Shown: piece by piece, positions 1 to 10,685 of the stretch
How the letters are laid out: each line of letters opens with the position of its first letter
How positions within the stretch are numbered: position 1 is the first letter of the stretch
Assembly: GCA_011316305.1 (NCBI GenBank)
Contig: SAUG01000098.1
Coordinates: forward strand, 62,001 to 126,000
DNA length: 64,000 nucleotides
Direction of reading: 5' to 3'
From: Rusavskia elegans
Taxonomy: Eukaryota > Ascomycota > Lecanoromycetes > Teloschistales > Teloschistaceae
Position numbers and translations under genes: made by a program
The notes under the pieces: generated by a model
Told to the model about the DNA's origin: nothing
Databases searched by the model: none
What the model saw: only the letters and a program-made list of their open reading frames with translations

Positions 1-2114
1 GAGGATGGTGCAGCAGCTGGGGATGAAAAGCCAACCGAGCCTGCCAAATCTGACGACGAGAAGGCCAAGAAGCAGCGAACTCTTACGCCTCCGGTGGTCC
101 CTGAAGAAAATCTTCGACTCGTGGTCAATATTCTTGCTGCTCGAGAATGCAGTGCAAAGACTTTCCGAGATACCCTATCGACCATCAACAACCTTTCGGC
201 CATCCCAGACGCCAAGGACATCTTCGGTAAAGGTTTGATCGAACAGGCTCAAGATCTCGGCCAGTCCATACTCAACGATCTGGACGAATTGATACCTCAA
301 ATCAAGCAAGCAGAGTCTGGTACTGATATCCAGGGAGTGGCTCTTGCTAAGTTTTCGCCCGCCTCCTCAGACCAAGCAAAACTCCTCCGGATTCTCACCG
401 CTCTGGATTATCTCTTCGACCCCAAACGCAACAATGGCAAGACCAAGTCGGCTGCAGATGACGAGGCGAAACCCGGAGAGCCGTCCATATCGCAGGAAGA
501 CATCCTCAACACCCTATATGAGAATGTCATTTTCGGCTCTTTATGGAGCAAGCTCAGTGATTGTCTCGGTGCCATCCGCCAAGGCGATGGTATGCTCAAC
601 ATTGCGACTATCCTGCTACCGCTCATCGAAGCACTCATGGTCGTCTGTAAGAACACGACCCTCAAAGACGCACCGCTGGCCAAGGCCGCAAAGGAATTCT
701 CCGTCGCAAGCCCTCCACCCGAATCTGGAATGGAAAGTCTCTTCTTCCGCTTCACCGAAGATCACCGCAAGATTCTCAACGACCTTGTCCGTCACAACCC
801 CAAGCTGATGAGCGGTACATTCTGCCTTCTGGTCAAGAACCCTAAAGTCTTGGAGTTTGACAACAAGCGTAACTACTTCAATCGACGATTGCACTCGCGA
901 ACAGAGAATAGACATCCACAACCCGCACTTCAGCTCAACATTCGCCGCGACCAGGTCTTCCTGGACTCATACAAGTTTATGCATTTCAAGTCTGGCGACG
1001 AGATCAAATTTGGCAAGCTGAACATTCGTTTTCATGGCGAAGAGGGCGTTGACGCAGGGGGTGTGAGTCGAGAATGGTTCCAGGTGCTATCGCGACAGAT
1101 GTTCAATCCGGCCTACGCCCTTTTTGTCCCTGTCGCATCTGACAAGACTACCTTCCACCCGAATAGGCTCAGCCACATCAACGAAGAACATTTGGACTTC
1201 TTCAAGTTCATTGGACGCATCATCGGCAAGGCGCTTTATGAAGGCCGGGCACTCGATTGTCACTTCAGCAGAGCGGTATACAAACGCATACTCGGCAAGA
1301 GCGTTTCCATCAAAGATATGGAGACACTGGATCTGGACTACTACAAATCTCTCCTGTGGATGCTGGAGAACGACATCACTGACGTTATCACCGAAACCTT
1401 TTCCATGGAGACGGACGCCTTTGGTGTCACTGAGATTGTCGATCTGATCGAGAACGGTCGCAACATTCCGGTCACGGAAGAAAACAAGCATGAGTATGCT
1501 CAACGAGTGGTGGAGTATCGTCTGACGGGCTCCGTGCAAGCTCAACTGGAGAAATTCCTTGGAGGTACGTCTATGTATGGCTCGTACTAATGGAGCATGG
1601 CTGATGTATAGCAGGTTTCCATGACGTCGTACCTCCTGAATTGATCGCCATCTTCAACGAACAAGAACTGGAGTTGCTCATATCCGGCCTTCCCGACATT
1701 GATATTGATGACTGGAAGAACAATACCGAGTACCACAACTACTCGGCATCATCATCGCAAATCCAATGGTTCTGGCGAGCAGTCCGCTCGTTTGACAAGG
1801 AAGAACGCGCGAAGCTTCTACAGTTCGTTACAGGGACCAGCAAAGTGCCACTCAACGGTTTCAGGGAGCTCGAGGGAATGAACGGGTTCAGCCGGTTCAA
1901 CATCCACCGGGCCTATGGCAACAAGGATCGCTTGCCGAGTTCACATACTTGCTTCAATCGTAAGTCTTTTCCTTCCACTTGACCAGGTGGTGGAGACATG
2001 GAGCTGACATACGTGACAGAACTTGACCTTCCCGAGTACGACAGCTACGAGCAGCTTCGGCAGCAAGTCTATACAGCCATGACAGCGGGAAGCGAATATT
2101 TCGGGTTTGCATGA
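1..2114 (+). CDS. HECT-type E3 ubiquitin ligase, C-terminal part (Tom1/Ptr1/HUWE1 type)
   Basis: This is the 3' part of a large HECT ubiquitin ligase; the reading frame is open to base 1, so the start lies outside the window. Three exons (1-1564, 1615-1959, 2020-2114) give 667 residues. The N-terminal part is helical, and the HECT domain starts near the codons at about 830. The segment ending [19 protein letters not shown] and the catalytic loop SSHTCFNQLDLP are hallmark HECT sequences. The catalytic Cys codon is 1950-1952, a few bases before the second intron, and the protein ends in the usual short hydrophobic tail (YFGFA). HECT enzymes carry ubiquitin on this Cys and pass it to substrate lysines. 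The close match to yeast Tom1 in the last 130 residues points to the Tom1/Ptr1 class, linked in yeast to mRNA export and histone turnover. The first intron ends TAGCAG, a tandem acceptor that could add one residue. Confidence 0.95.
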
Positions 2115-4421
2115 TGGCATATCAGCAAGGGTTTCAGCATTTCCTCGGCGCGGTGGTTGATGTGAAAACGCTTCAGCGGGTGCATTTGGTGTTCGCTACT
2201 ACATACCAAGGTTGAGAGAGAGAGAGAGAGAGAGAGAAAAAGGCGATGAAAATTGCATGGCGAGGAGAACGGCTTTAGATTGTTGGCTTTTGCTATAATT
2301 TTTCCTGGCAACACATTATTTGTATTAGCTTTGTCTCTTATGTTTCGGGCGAGATAGATTGAAGTGCAGGTCAATCAAATCTCTGTTCTGAACGAATTTG
2401 CTATGTGCCATCTTGATCAATCTGTGTTGTAGTAGGGTGATTGCCATGTTTCGAATGCTTATCAGCCACTATCTGGAAAATTGGGGTGGGTGTTCGCAGC
2501 AGCATGAGAGCCATTCTGATCCTTGTTTCTTGTTCGCTAACGCTCAATACTTCCTTGCTTTGATTGTATATGCATCGCGCACATTCACTCCAACTTCTCA
2601 TAGACCCACGCTTCATTGCAACTCAATATCATTATCAGAATAGCTAGCCCCCCCCCCCTCCACCATCCCCGTCCGGCCCAACATATCCTCTATCATTCAA
2701 GAAAACAAGATAGGGATCTGGGATCCGAACTTCTGGACTGGGGAAAATAGCGGATATGAGATGGTGATTGGTTTGGTTTTTGAAGGAGGTGGTTTTTATG
2801 TGTTGTTACTTTTGTGGTGGGTTGGGTGTTGGCCTTTTTTTATGGGGGTCGGAGGGGGGGCGAGGGGATATATTGGGGTGAGGAGGGAAGAGGAGGGGAG
2901 GGGAGGAGGCGTTGGTCAAATGGAAAGGTGAGCAGGGGAGGGGGACTAAAACAGGGAACCACAATCCAAGATGAATGAATACAACAACAAAGATGGGGTA
3001 GGGTTTTTTGCCACTAGGATAGAGGATATATAGATCTGGAAGCCATGTACCAAGTGGAGAACAGACCGACCCCCGAACAAAATTCTTGAAGATTATCCGT
3101 CGGGGATAAAAGTGGCACTGTTCGGGGATTTTTAAGATGGCTTTGGTTTTTGGTTTTCAGTCTAGGGTACGTTTAGAGTTTTTTTTGGAAGGTGAGATTG
3201 GTTGGTGGCTTTTGTGTGGTGGTTGTGGGTGGTGGGGGTGTGGAGGGAGGGGTGGTTGGTATTGGGGGTATTGAACGTTGGGTGGATCTTGCTGTGGGGT
3301 TTTTGGTTTGGATATGGAAGCCGGGATTGGGGTTGTTTGGTTGGTTGGTTAGTGGGGTGTTGGGGAAGCGGGGGTGATGGTTATGGGAAGTGGAAGTGGA
3401 AGGGGAAAGGGAAGTAGGGATGGGTTCGGTTGTCCCCGCGGATACAACGGTACATGGAGTCCTCTGTACCAGTATAAGATAACATGTAAACCATACGCCA
3501 GAAAGTAGATGGATTTTTGAAAGGGGCGTGCGATTGCCGGTATCCCTATAGGTGAATTTCTTTTTTGCTTTTGGAGTTACTGAGACGAAGGTAGTGAGAT
3601 GGAGTGGGAGAGGTGAAGTGGTGCGGAGAGCCGGATAGGATGTTTTGTGTATTGTGTTTTGCTTTTTTAGGGTGATTGTGGGTTAGGGGTGTTGGGTGCT
3701 GTGGGGCTCAGTTACTGTGTGCTGGAAGGGGGGTATTCTGAAGGAAAGGAGTATGGTGCAGGAGTATCATTGAAGTGATGGGGAGAGGGGAGGAGGTGAG
3801 GGATAGAGTAGGGAATGTCTTGGAGAGTTGGGAGTGAGATGAGGGTTGTAAGTATTAGTGTAGGGGGGCGGTACTAATGCAGAGAGAGAAAGATCAGTGG
3901 CAAATATTTCATTCGTGAGCGAGGGTATGGGACTAAGTTTATGGCAATGGGAATGAAGACCAGATATAGGATTGGATTGATGTAAGATAGACAGGGAAGA
4001 GGATAGTGCATGTCGTGACTCGCGAGCCGTGGCAGGAGAGGTTGATAGAAAGGATGGGATTACTAAATGTATCAACCCTCCTGATCACCTGCAGTCCCTA
4101 GCGAGGTCAAATTCGACTGTGGGGCACCAATTTAAGCCTGATCAAATGTCTTATATACGGATGTAGGTGGTTGAAAGGGGCTTTCTTTCCCAGAGGGAAA
4201 GGGGAAATGATTACGAGGAAGGAGAAGAAAATGGACTTCTTGAGGCTTGGATTCTAGGGATGTTTCAGGCACTGATAGGGTGTTTGATTGGGCTGGCGGT
4301 GGTCAAGGTATAGGATGTCTTGATCATCGGAGACGTGTCTTTTTTCTTTGCTGTGGTGGGATAAGTGAACCGTAGTATGTCACCGTGGCTTTTGCTACCT
4401 ATCCCTTCAGCTTGCGGCGTG
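2115..4421. other. Gene-poor stretch with G-rich low-complexity DNA
   Basis: No gene is supported here. After the HECT stop there is a (GA)n tract (about 2214-2236) and a poly-C run (about 2647-2656). From about 2740 to 3420, and again from about 3590 to 3860, the plus strand is strongly G/purine-rich with many runs of three or more G. Open frames here are low-complexity and have no recognisable domain. Confidence 0.6.
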
Positions 4422-4447
4422 GGCATCCGATATCTCAACCGGCAGCC
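4422..4447 (+). repeat. Dispersed 26-bp repeat fragment, copy A
   Basis: One of five fragments in this window that share the core GGCATCCGATA followed by a CT..AC..GCCAGCC-like half. It lies just beyond the 3' end of the broken ECYG-family copy at 4608-5578. Others are at 39,883, 41,726, 48,839 and 62,744. Confidence 0.55.
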
Positions 4448-4607
4448 GTCTCTGAGACACCACCAGGGAAGGCATGGGAAACATCATATGGTAAGACCGC
4501 CGTCAATCTGCGAGTCTAATACCACACCAAGCCGCCTTTCAAACATTGTGCTCGCTTCTCTCCGTGTGTGGGTCTTTAATCGTCCTTCTGAATAGCGAAC
4601 AGAAGTG

Positions 4608-5578
4608 CTACCCGACAAAGGGACCTGGCCCCAGTACTCTCTTCCGCCGAGTTTCAAAATCCAACCACAAAAGGATCGTCTCCCCTTTCTTCTCCTCATG
4701 CGGCCTAATCGTCGTGAGAAAAGCTTCGAACGGAGCATACTGGAAAAAGCAGCCTGCTGCACCAATTCCGAACCTAGCCATTCTCCATCCGGTCCGTAGC
4801 ATTCGGATAGGTCAACAACCCATTTGCTCAGTGATGGTAGCTTGCAAACGTCGTCGATCTTTTGCCACCAAGTGTTCAGGAGACCAATTTTAGCAACAGA
4901 TGATATTTCGCGTCTCATCCCAGTGGCAACACCAGTAAGGGAGTCAATAGGTGCCAAGTCCGTCGCCTTCTCTCCGCCTTGACGATAGACAAAACCTCCG
5001 CGGCATTTCCTTGATCATTGGCTTTGAGTGTTACGGTTCTTGGTACAAGATCGGCCCAGTGCTGCTCTTCGTGGTCGCTGATACTGGCCGTGACCCACAT
5101 TTTGCGGATGTGATCTCGTATGTTGAGGGTAGATCGTTGAGAAAGCGGTCGTGTTGGGGCCGATGCCTGTGACGAAGATATTCTCGCTTAACATGCGAGG
5201 CTGTTATTTCGAGTAGATGAACTTGCTGAGGCAGAGAAGTTCCGGTCTTGCAGGTTCTTGCACGTGACTGCTGAGTGCAGTTTGTTGATCAGGCGATGCA
5301 TTTGGTGCGATGAGGCGGGAAGGAGGCTGCGATGCTCGCGGGCCAATAGTGCTGGGGCAGAACAGGGCTTCAAATGTGAAGTTTTCGATCATGTCGATGA
5401 GCTCTTGGGATAGTTTTTGGTGCATCATGTCCACGAATTGGATGTATTCCAAATCATCCTCGACGAATTTAGCCAATGATTCTTTCTTTCCGGACCTGAT
5501 GTGAGTCTTGAAATTCGTTGACGATTTTGCTGCGAGTTGGGAGGTGCTGCTGGTGGTGAGCTTCGCAAAACCTTCCAA
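4608..5578 (-). pseudogene. Broken copy 1 of the local F-box-like 'ECYG' family
   Basis: The minus strand carries recognisable pieces of the family that is intact at 42,080-42,925 and 44,128-45,107, in the right order but in different frames. The N-terminal F-box-like part (HQKLSQELIDMIENFTFEA, then LFCP) is at 5578-5380. LLCLSKFIYSK then hits an in-frame TAA near 5204, after which SENIF continues. The middle segment (HIRKMWVTASISD) is in another frame near 5100, and the C-terminal signature DLSECYGPDGEWLG is in a third frame at about 4820. The tail GCFFQYAPFEAF needs one more frame change. At least one nonsense and three frameshifts make a functional product unlikely. The family role is unknown; the N-terminus resembles fungal F-box-like domains. 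Confidence 0.75.
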
Positions 5579-5935
5579 AAGAATTCATAAGAGTGTGGTT
5601 CACTGTTGGAGTTATCTTTATCATCATGACCATCACTACCACGGCTGTCGGCTTAATCGTTACGACGAAGTCGATGGCGAAGTCGATGGCGAGGTCGATC
5701 ATCGCTGCGCAGCTAAATCAGTAAACACTTTACTCTCCTAGTCACGATGATCACGCACCCATCCCGGCACCACCTGCATACCCTGAGCCGACAATCTGGA
5801 CATTCAAAAATGAAGAGGTAAAGGTTGTCGCGGCAGTTTTCGCACTGATGGAAACCGCGAATCTCTGTCCAGGGATGACTGTGCATGCACGCATAATTCG
5901 CCCTAACGTCTCTAGCGACATCTCGGATGTGGTCA

Positions 5936-6885
5936 TCACGAGCTTGGCCGGGCACAGGGGCCGTCTCGATCGACAAGCATTGCTGCACGCTCCAGGAGGC
6001 GGTCCTCGTTCCACATATCACAGAGACAACTCTTCCACTTTGCGAGGCATTCAAAGCAGAATTGATTTTTACAACGACATCTGCGTGATATTGAGTAAGC
6101 ATTGGTAACAGCCCGGCAGGTGGGAAATAGGAAACATACGACATGTGGTTGCATCCAAATGTCAGCTCGATTACCAAGTGGCACGATGGGCACTGCTTGT
6201 ATCCTTCCGATGCTGCAGTCACCATAAGACTGACCACTGATGGATCTTGGTGGCAGTAGCTGCTCTCGTGGGCGACACTTTTGCAGGTGATGCAGGTCTC
6301 TGTATGGCATTTTGGGCAATGAACTTTGTCCTCCTGCAAACCCTCTGTTCGCCTTCCAAGGAAGAGAGAACATGCTTGTTTTGAACAGTATGTCCGCTCT
6401 GACGCTGGCGTGCTCAACTCGACCTGTCTTTTGTTGAACGCTTCTTCAAACTCGGTATCAACTTCCGATTGTACACTTGCCAAAGGTATACTTATACCAC
6501 AGCACTGAGGCGGAAACAGTGTTTCATCCGTCATCGCACTGGTGAACAATCGCATGGTGCATTCCATACAGTAGCTGTGGTCGCAAGATAATTGGATTAA
6601 ATCGCTCGGCAGGATTGGACTCATGCATGCTGTGCACACCGGATCTTCTAGCGTGTGGTTCGAGAGCTTGGATACTTTGCAAGTCGCCGGCGGTAAATCC
6701 GATGCTTTTCGTTTTCTTGATAGCCGTTCTTGCTCCATGGCATAGCGATCCAAACCGAGCAGCCCCAGAATTGGAGCATCATCCGCAGTGGCGGCGTCGA
6801 GCTCCAAAGCCATGATAGCTGCGTGGAGGAGGTGCTCGAATGATTCCAATAAAGGGTAAGACTTCGCGAAAGCAGAAGTAGGCAA
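5936..6885 (-). CDS. RBR (RING1-IBR-RING2) E3 ubiquitin ligase with out-of-frame tail
   Basis: Fungal RBR ligases take ubiquitin from an E2 at RING1 and pass it through a Cys in RING2. RING1 begins VCTACMSPILPSDL and contains the CDHSYCMEC knuckle. The IBR has CPKCHTETCITC, and RING2 has CPSCHLVIELTFGCNHM. A 59-nt intron (6081-6139, donor GTATGT, acceptor CAG) lies inside RING2; splicing restores CNHMSCRCKNQFCFEC, a strong check on the model. As the sequence stands the product is 296 residues and stops at 5936. However, a typical RBR tail (QCENCRDNLYLFIFECPDC, then CRWCR) continues in another frame to 5713, so one extra base near 5957-5966 appears to have shifted the frame. All zinc ligands up to RING2 precede the break, so a shortened protein could still fold. 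The start at 6885 is the first ATG in frame; a later one (MALELDAA) is possible. Confidence 0.85.
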
Positions 6886-7335
6886 GTTTCCTGGGGTTCG
6901 TAGATGATGTTGGTGATTGCAAGTGATGTTAAGGTGAATGGAAGTTAGAATAGACTTTGGTCTTGGCGTAACAACTATCGGTATATCGATATCCTGCGGT
7001 CGGGTGATCGATACCTCGACTTCTCTGGTAGGTTTCGAGGTATCGAAGATATGGCCTCGGCTACATATCCGAGATCAGGAAGTGCAGCTACACAAGACTC
7101 TCCAGCAGGAAAACCCCCTTCATATGGCAGTCTTCACTGTTAGCAACACGTGGTCGAAAGGAAAGGCGGGCTTAGTACTTCATGCCAGTGGATTCTTATC
7201 AGTCGCCTGGCAATCAGTCTTCATATTACACGTCAAAAGCTCCGGTAAACACAGGCTTCCGCACACACCTGTAAGTACCAACATCCATCAAGTAATATAA
7301 CAGGACTTCCATCATTCACCAGACCGTACAGAAGG
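6886..7335. other. Intergenic, no gene recognised
   Basis: A 120-codon open frame on the plus strand resembles nothing known. Between about 6975 and 7050 there are several overlapping ATCGATA/TCGATAC-type palindromic words. Otherwise I see nothing here. Confidence 0.5.
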
Positions 7336-8680
7336 CTAAGTCGAATCTCGTCTCGGCTGCTCACTGAGGTCCCTGATCCTCTGCCTTACCCTATCTCTCT
7401 CGAGTTTCAACCTCTCCAGTCTCTCAATTTGTGCGATGTCCTCTTGGAGCTTCCGTTCTTCCTGCTCGAGCTTCGATAAGTGGTCTGGATCTACGTAGCC
7501 AGGTCCATCGTTGACTGATACCTGCGAGAATGGCTTGCTTGTATCAACATCGCTGATGGCAGGTATTTCAGGCCGCTTAGGTGAATCCGGCGCTTCGTGT
7601 ATTGGACTGCCATCGATCTCGGGACGAGCGTGGTAGGAAATGATATCCGGGTCATGTTGCGATTGATCAGATCTCTCACGCTTGTAGGACTGACCATAGA
7701 AACCTGCGATGGAGTTGTCGGATAGTGCCATGTTCGAGAGCTGGGACTGATCTTCTTTCCTGCTACTGCTAGGAGTATCGCTTGTTGGACCAGGAACACC
7801 CGCAACATCGGGCCTTGGAGCATTTTTGTCGTAAGGATAGGCTGGTGGTGGATCTAGAGGCTTTCCAGCCTCTTTCAGCTCTGTCACTTGTGGCTGTATA
7901 GTGTCTGACTCGGACTGATCCACAGCGCCGTCACCGTTGATGGGCGAAGTCTGTCGCGCTCGTCTCCTTTTTTTGTAAATAAGGTATAGAAGACTAATAG
8001 CCACAATGACAGCGACGGCGACACCAACACCGATACCTGCTTTACTGGCATTTGAAAGTCCTCTCGCTACTGGTTGTGGCGGCTTGGCGTTGCTTGTGGC
8101 TATCGACTCGAATCAGCTGAATTGTATTGCGCCCTTTCAAAGAGGATAGCCAGATGTCAGGCAAGCTTGCTGGGATCAGGCTGCGTACTCGTAGACTGGG
8201 GGGTCACAGTGCCAGTGCTATGATCCGCCGGGAGGACGACGCTGTTTTGAGCTGCGCATGAGGCGGCATTGAGGCCCTGAAGGGAAAGTATGAGATTGGT
8301 AAAGACCAGGGTAAATGTTATGCTGCGGTGACTTACATCGGGACAGCAGAAAGTGTCCACGTTCAAACAGAACGACTCGGAGGGGCATGGATCTATTGTT
8401 TACTAATTAGCGGCGGCTTCATGGGGTTTTCTTAATTAGGTTTGGGGATAGAATTACAAGCACTGCCATTCCCAGGACAACAGCTCTGTCCATTGGTGGG
8501 GTCATAGCATATACCATTGCAGTCAATATAGCCAGCGCCAAAGGCGTCGCTGCATGTAGTGCCGTTGCCGAAGCTGGTGGTTGGTTTGAAGGCCTCGTTC
8601 TGACGATCTTGTAAATCACGGGGAAGTAGCTGGTTGAAGTTGCCAGCAAGGTCGCCAGCGTTATCAGTGCCGGAGGGCAT
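7336..8680 (-). CDS. Single-pass membrane protein with Cys-rich ectodomain, Mid2-like
   Basis: Four exons fit on the minus strand: 8680-8458, 8392-8337, 8276-8189 and 8099-7336 (376 residues, frame kept throughout). The ectodomain has clustered cysteines (TTCSDAFGAGYIDCNGICY, QSCCPGNGSAC, ESFCLNVDTFCCPD). A short Ser/Thr/Pro stretch is followed by a membrane segment (AGIGVGVAVAVIVAISLLY) and a basic stop-transfer KKRRRARQ. The cytosolic tail is long and polar and ends in a charged coiled coil (LEQEERKLQEDIAQIERLER). This is the plan of fungal Mid2/WSC-like surface sensors, so cell-wall signalling is a reasonable guess by architecture only. The 5' end is not settled. The frame is open upstream to a TGA at 8756-8758, and no signal peptide is visible, so a first exon was probably missed or lost; 8680 is only the first ATG in frame. 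Confidence 0.7.
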
Positions 8681-8755
8681 GCCAGTGATGACGCCTTGAG
8701 CAATTGAACTTGCCAGTGATGCAATTGTTGTCGAAGGACCAGATGTAACGCTTGG

Positions 8756-10461
8756 TCAAAATTGCTTCAGCTGGCGGGACTCATGAATGCAAATGTCTTT
8801 CTATTGATAGGAGAGCACTGGAAGTATCAGAGATAATGCGAGATTATGGGTGGAAGAAAGAAGAGAAGAAAGAAGCTGAGGACGATCTAATCCATGCTGT
8901 CTCCAGCGTTGTCCCGTCTTCTACAGGGGGAGCTGCAGCCATCTGGCGTTCAGCCTGCCAAGTCGCCAAAATTGTCGCCGATCATTATTGAGCGAATCAC
9001 GAGCGCCTTCAGCCTCGCGAAGTCACACCTGGGTGAATTCGATCGTCGATTTCATCCTGGCATTTCGAGGAGCTTCCAATGAGGAATTGCAGGAGATTGG
9101 TGAACAAATTGACGAGTATTGACAGTCTGCTGCAACCCATGTGTGAAAGGATCTGCGGAGTAAAGTTCAAACTTGCCTGAATAGGTTCAATTCTTGTGGT
9201 TGAGGCGATTTGCATGTGTCTCATGCGCTAGTAAAGCAGACCCTCGAATACCCTGCTAGTGCATGCAATGCCATGCACGTTCGTGTCAGGATATTATTGT
9301 GGTGGAAAGAATAGGCTAGACCACTGTGGGCACCGGCAAAGGGTACCTCCCACTGATTAGGCAGCCTGTGTCGTTAATCAGACAATTCGAGATCGAATAC
9401 GAAGACAGTGGAGGATAATTTGGATATCTGTAGCTTTTGACTAGAGCACGTCCAAGTTTTGCATTGTGCTCAACGCGAATATAGAAGCTGCTCGACAATC
9501 TTTTAGGACGGGCAATTGGAAAGTCGGACGGACACCGGATGAGTTGGGAATAGAAAGAGAGTTGGAGAAGGCAGGTGCAGATATTTCTACATCATAGCTT
9601 CAGTATTGAGCCTCGCAGGCGAACAAGGACTTGCCGCTATGATACCAAGGCCATAGGTGTGTGACCATATACAAGTCCGCCTCGCCGATTCTCCTGTTGC
9701 TGAATAAAGGAGAGATGGGACGCTGCAAGTAGAACGTCCTGTGTAGCCCAACAAGACCATGGCGATAGAGCCTGCCAACAGCAATATCAAGATACGAATA
9801 GGTTCAAATCCCTTATTCTTCTTAATTCGATCGTCATTTGCAGCGTGTAGAGTATACATGTGCTGCAAATTCGACTCAATGATATTGAAGCGTCGATCAG
9901 ACCCTCCTCATTGTATCAGCCTTTGATTTGATGGAGGTAAGGCCATGGGATTTGCGTCCGTTCAAATTAGGTCTACGAGGAAGTTGTCCAAAGAGGTCCT
10001 GACATCCGAAAGGTCGATGTGATAATGTTGCAATCGTAAGACGACAATGATCCGTTCGGAATGACCGGGAGGTCAGTCAAAATCTATTTCAACGGTGCTC
10101 ATGTCCCCAATATCGTAATCTCTGAGCGTCTTGCCATTGACCAAAATCGTTTTATCTCCTGGTTTCCGCATTGACATGGTATTTTTGATTGAGGTTATAG
10201 CACGTGGCTACGACACTTCGGAAGGTCTTGATACGGCATGCAGGGCCGCGGCAGGCATTAGGAGGCCATTCTCATACGCGAAGACGCATATTGGCTCCAC
10301 ATATCTCGGATGTGTTCTGGCGTCTCGGCGGGGAGGGGCTCTCTGGATGATTGCTGCGTTCATGATGTGGAAATGTGCTGGCTTGCGGATTGACTATATT
10401 GATAGTTCCTTGGGATTTATCTCTGGAGATGAATGAGTGTAGACCGGGTAGGACGGAGAAG
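8756..10461. other. Intergenic region left of the transposon, relics only
   Basis: No intact gene is supported. Short frames (for example 9587-9868 minus with a hydrophobic stretch, and 10131-10436 plus) lack domain signals. A possible ubiquitin-like fragment is listed separately at about 10,073-10,200. The last five bases before the transposon are its target duplication (10,462-10,466). Confidence 0.5.
10073..10200 (-). pseudogene. Possible ubiquitin-like domain remnant
   Basis: On the minus strand the conceptual peptide ITSIKNTMSMRKPGDKTILV continues into NGKTLRDYDIGDMSTVEIDF and a stop at 10,073. The second half follows the ubiquitin pattern of a Gly-Lys/Arg-x-Leu turn, DY-x-I, then STV-x-I. 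The upstream frame is closed by a TAG, so only the C-terminal half of a beta-grasp fold is visible. No start or flanking exon is recognisable. This is a weak, pattern-based call. Confidence 0.3.
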
Positions 10462-10466
10462 CGGTG

Positions 10467-10685
10467 TGTAAACATGTAGGCAGCAGCATGTAGGTGGATG
10501 ATTGTAGCTATGGAGAAGAGTTCTATAGAGAGGATCGGTGAAGGAAAAGTAGGATTCGCTAAGACTACGCTAAGCCAAGTTAGGTATAATTGGAGGCTTC
10601 CCGTAATTAGATCTCTAACCCTATTAGTTAATATATATCTAACTAAATTATATCTCTATTATAATAACCTCTATATAGATTTTTA
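10467..10685 (-). repeat. Copia 3' LTR (left)
   Basis: 219 bp. Differences from the right LTR are nearly all C/T and G/A transitions. The outer ~135 bp (to about 10,605) keeps CpA/TpG-rich, unmutated sequence, while the inner part is converted to AT-rich sequence. It begins TGTAAACATG. Confidence 0.93.

Noticed and set aside
2214..2236. GA-dinucleotide repeat
   Set aside because: Ordinary microsatellite in a 3' flank.
3767..4075. 102-codon minus-strand frame rich in Ser/Pro
   Set aside because: Composition follows the purine-rich opposite strand; no domain.
9795..9815. GGTTCAAATCC, a tRNA T-loop-like sequence
   Set aside because: No matching acceptor stem or anticodon arm around it.
10131..10436. 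101-codon plus-strand frame just left of the transposon
   Set aside because: No domain, no start context, and it overlaps the possible ubiquitin-like remnant on the other strand.
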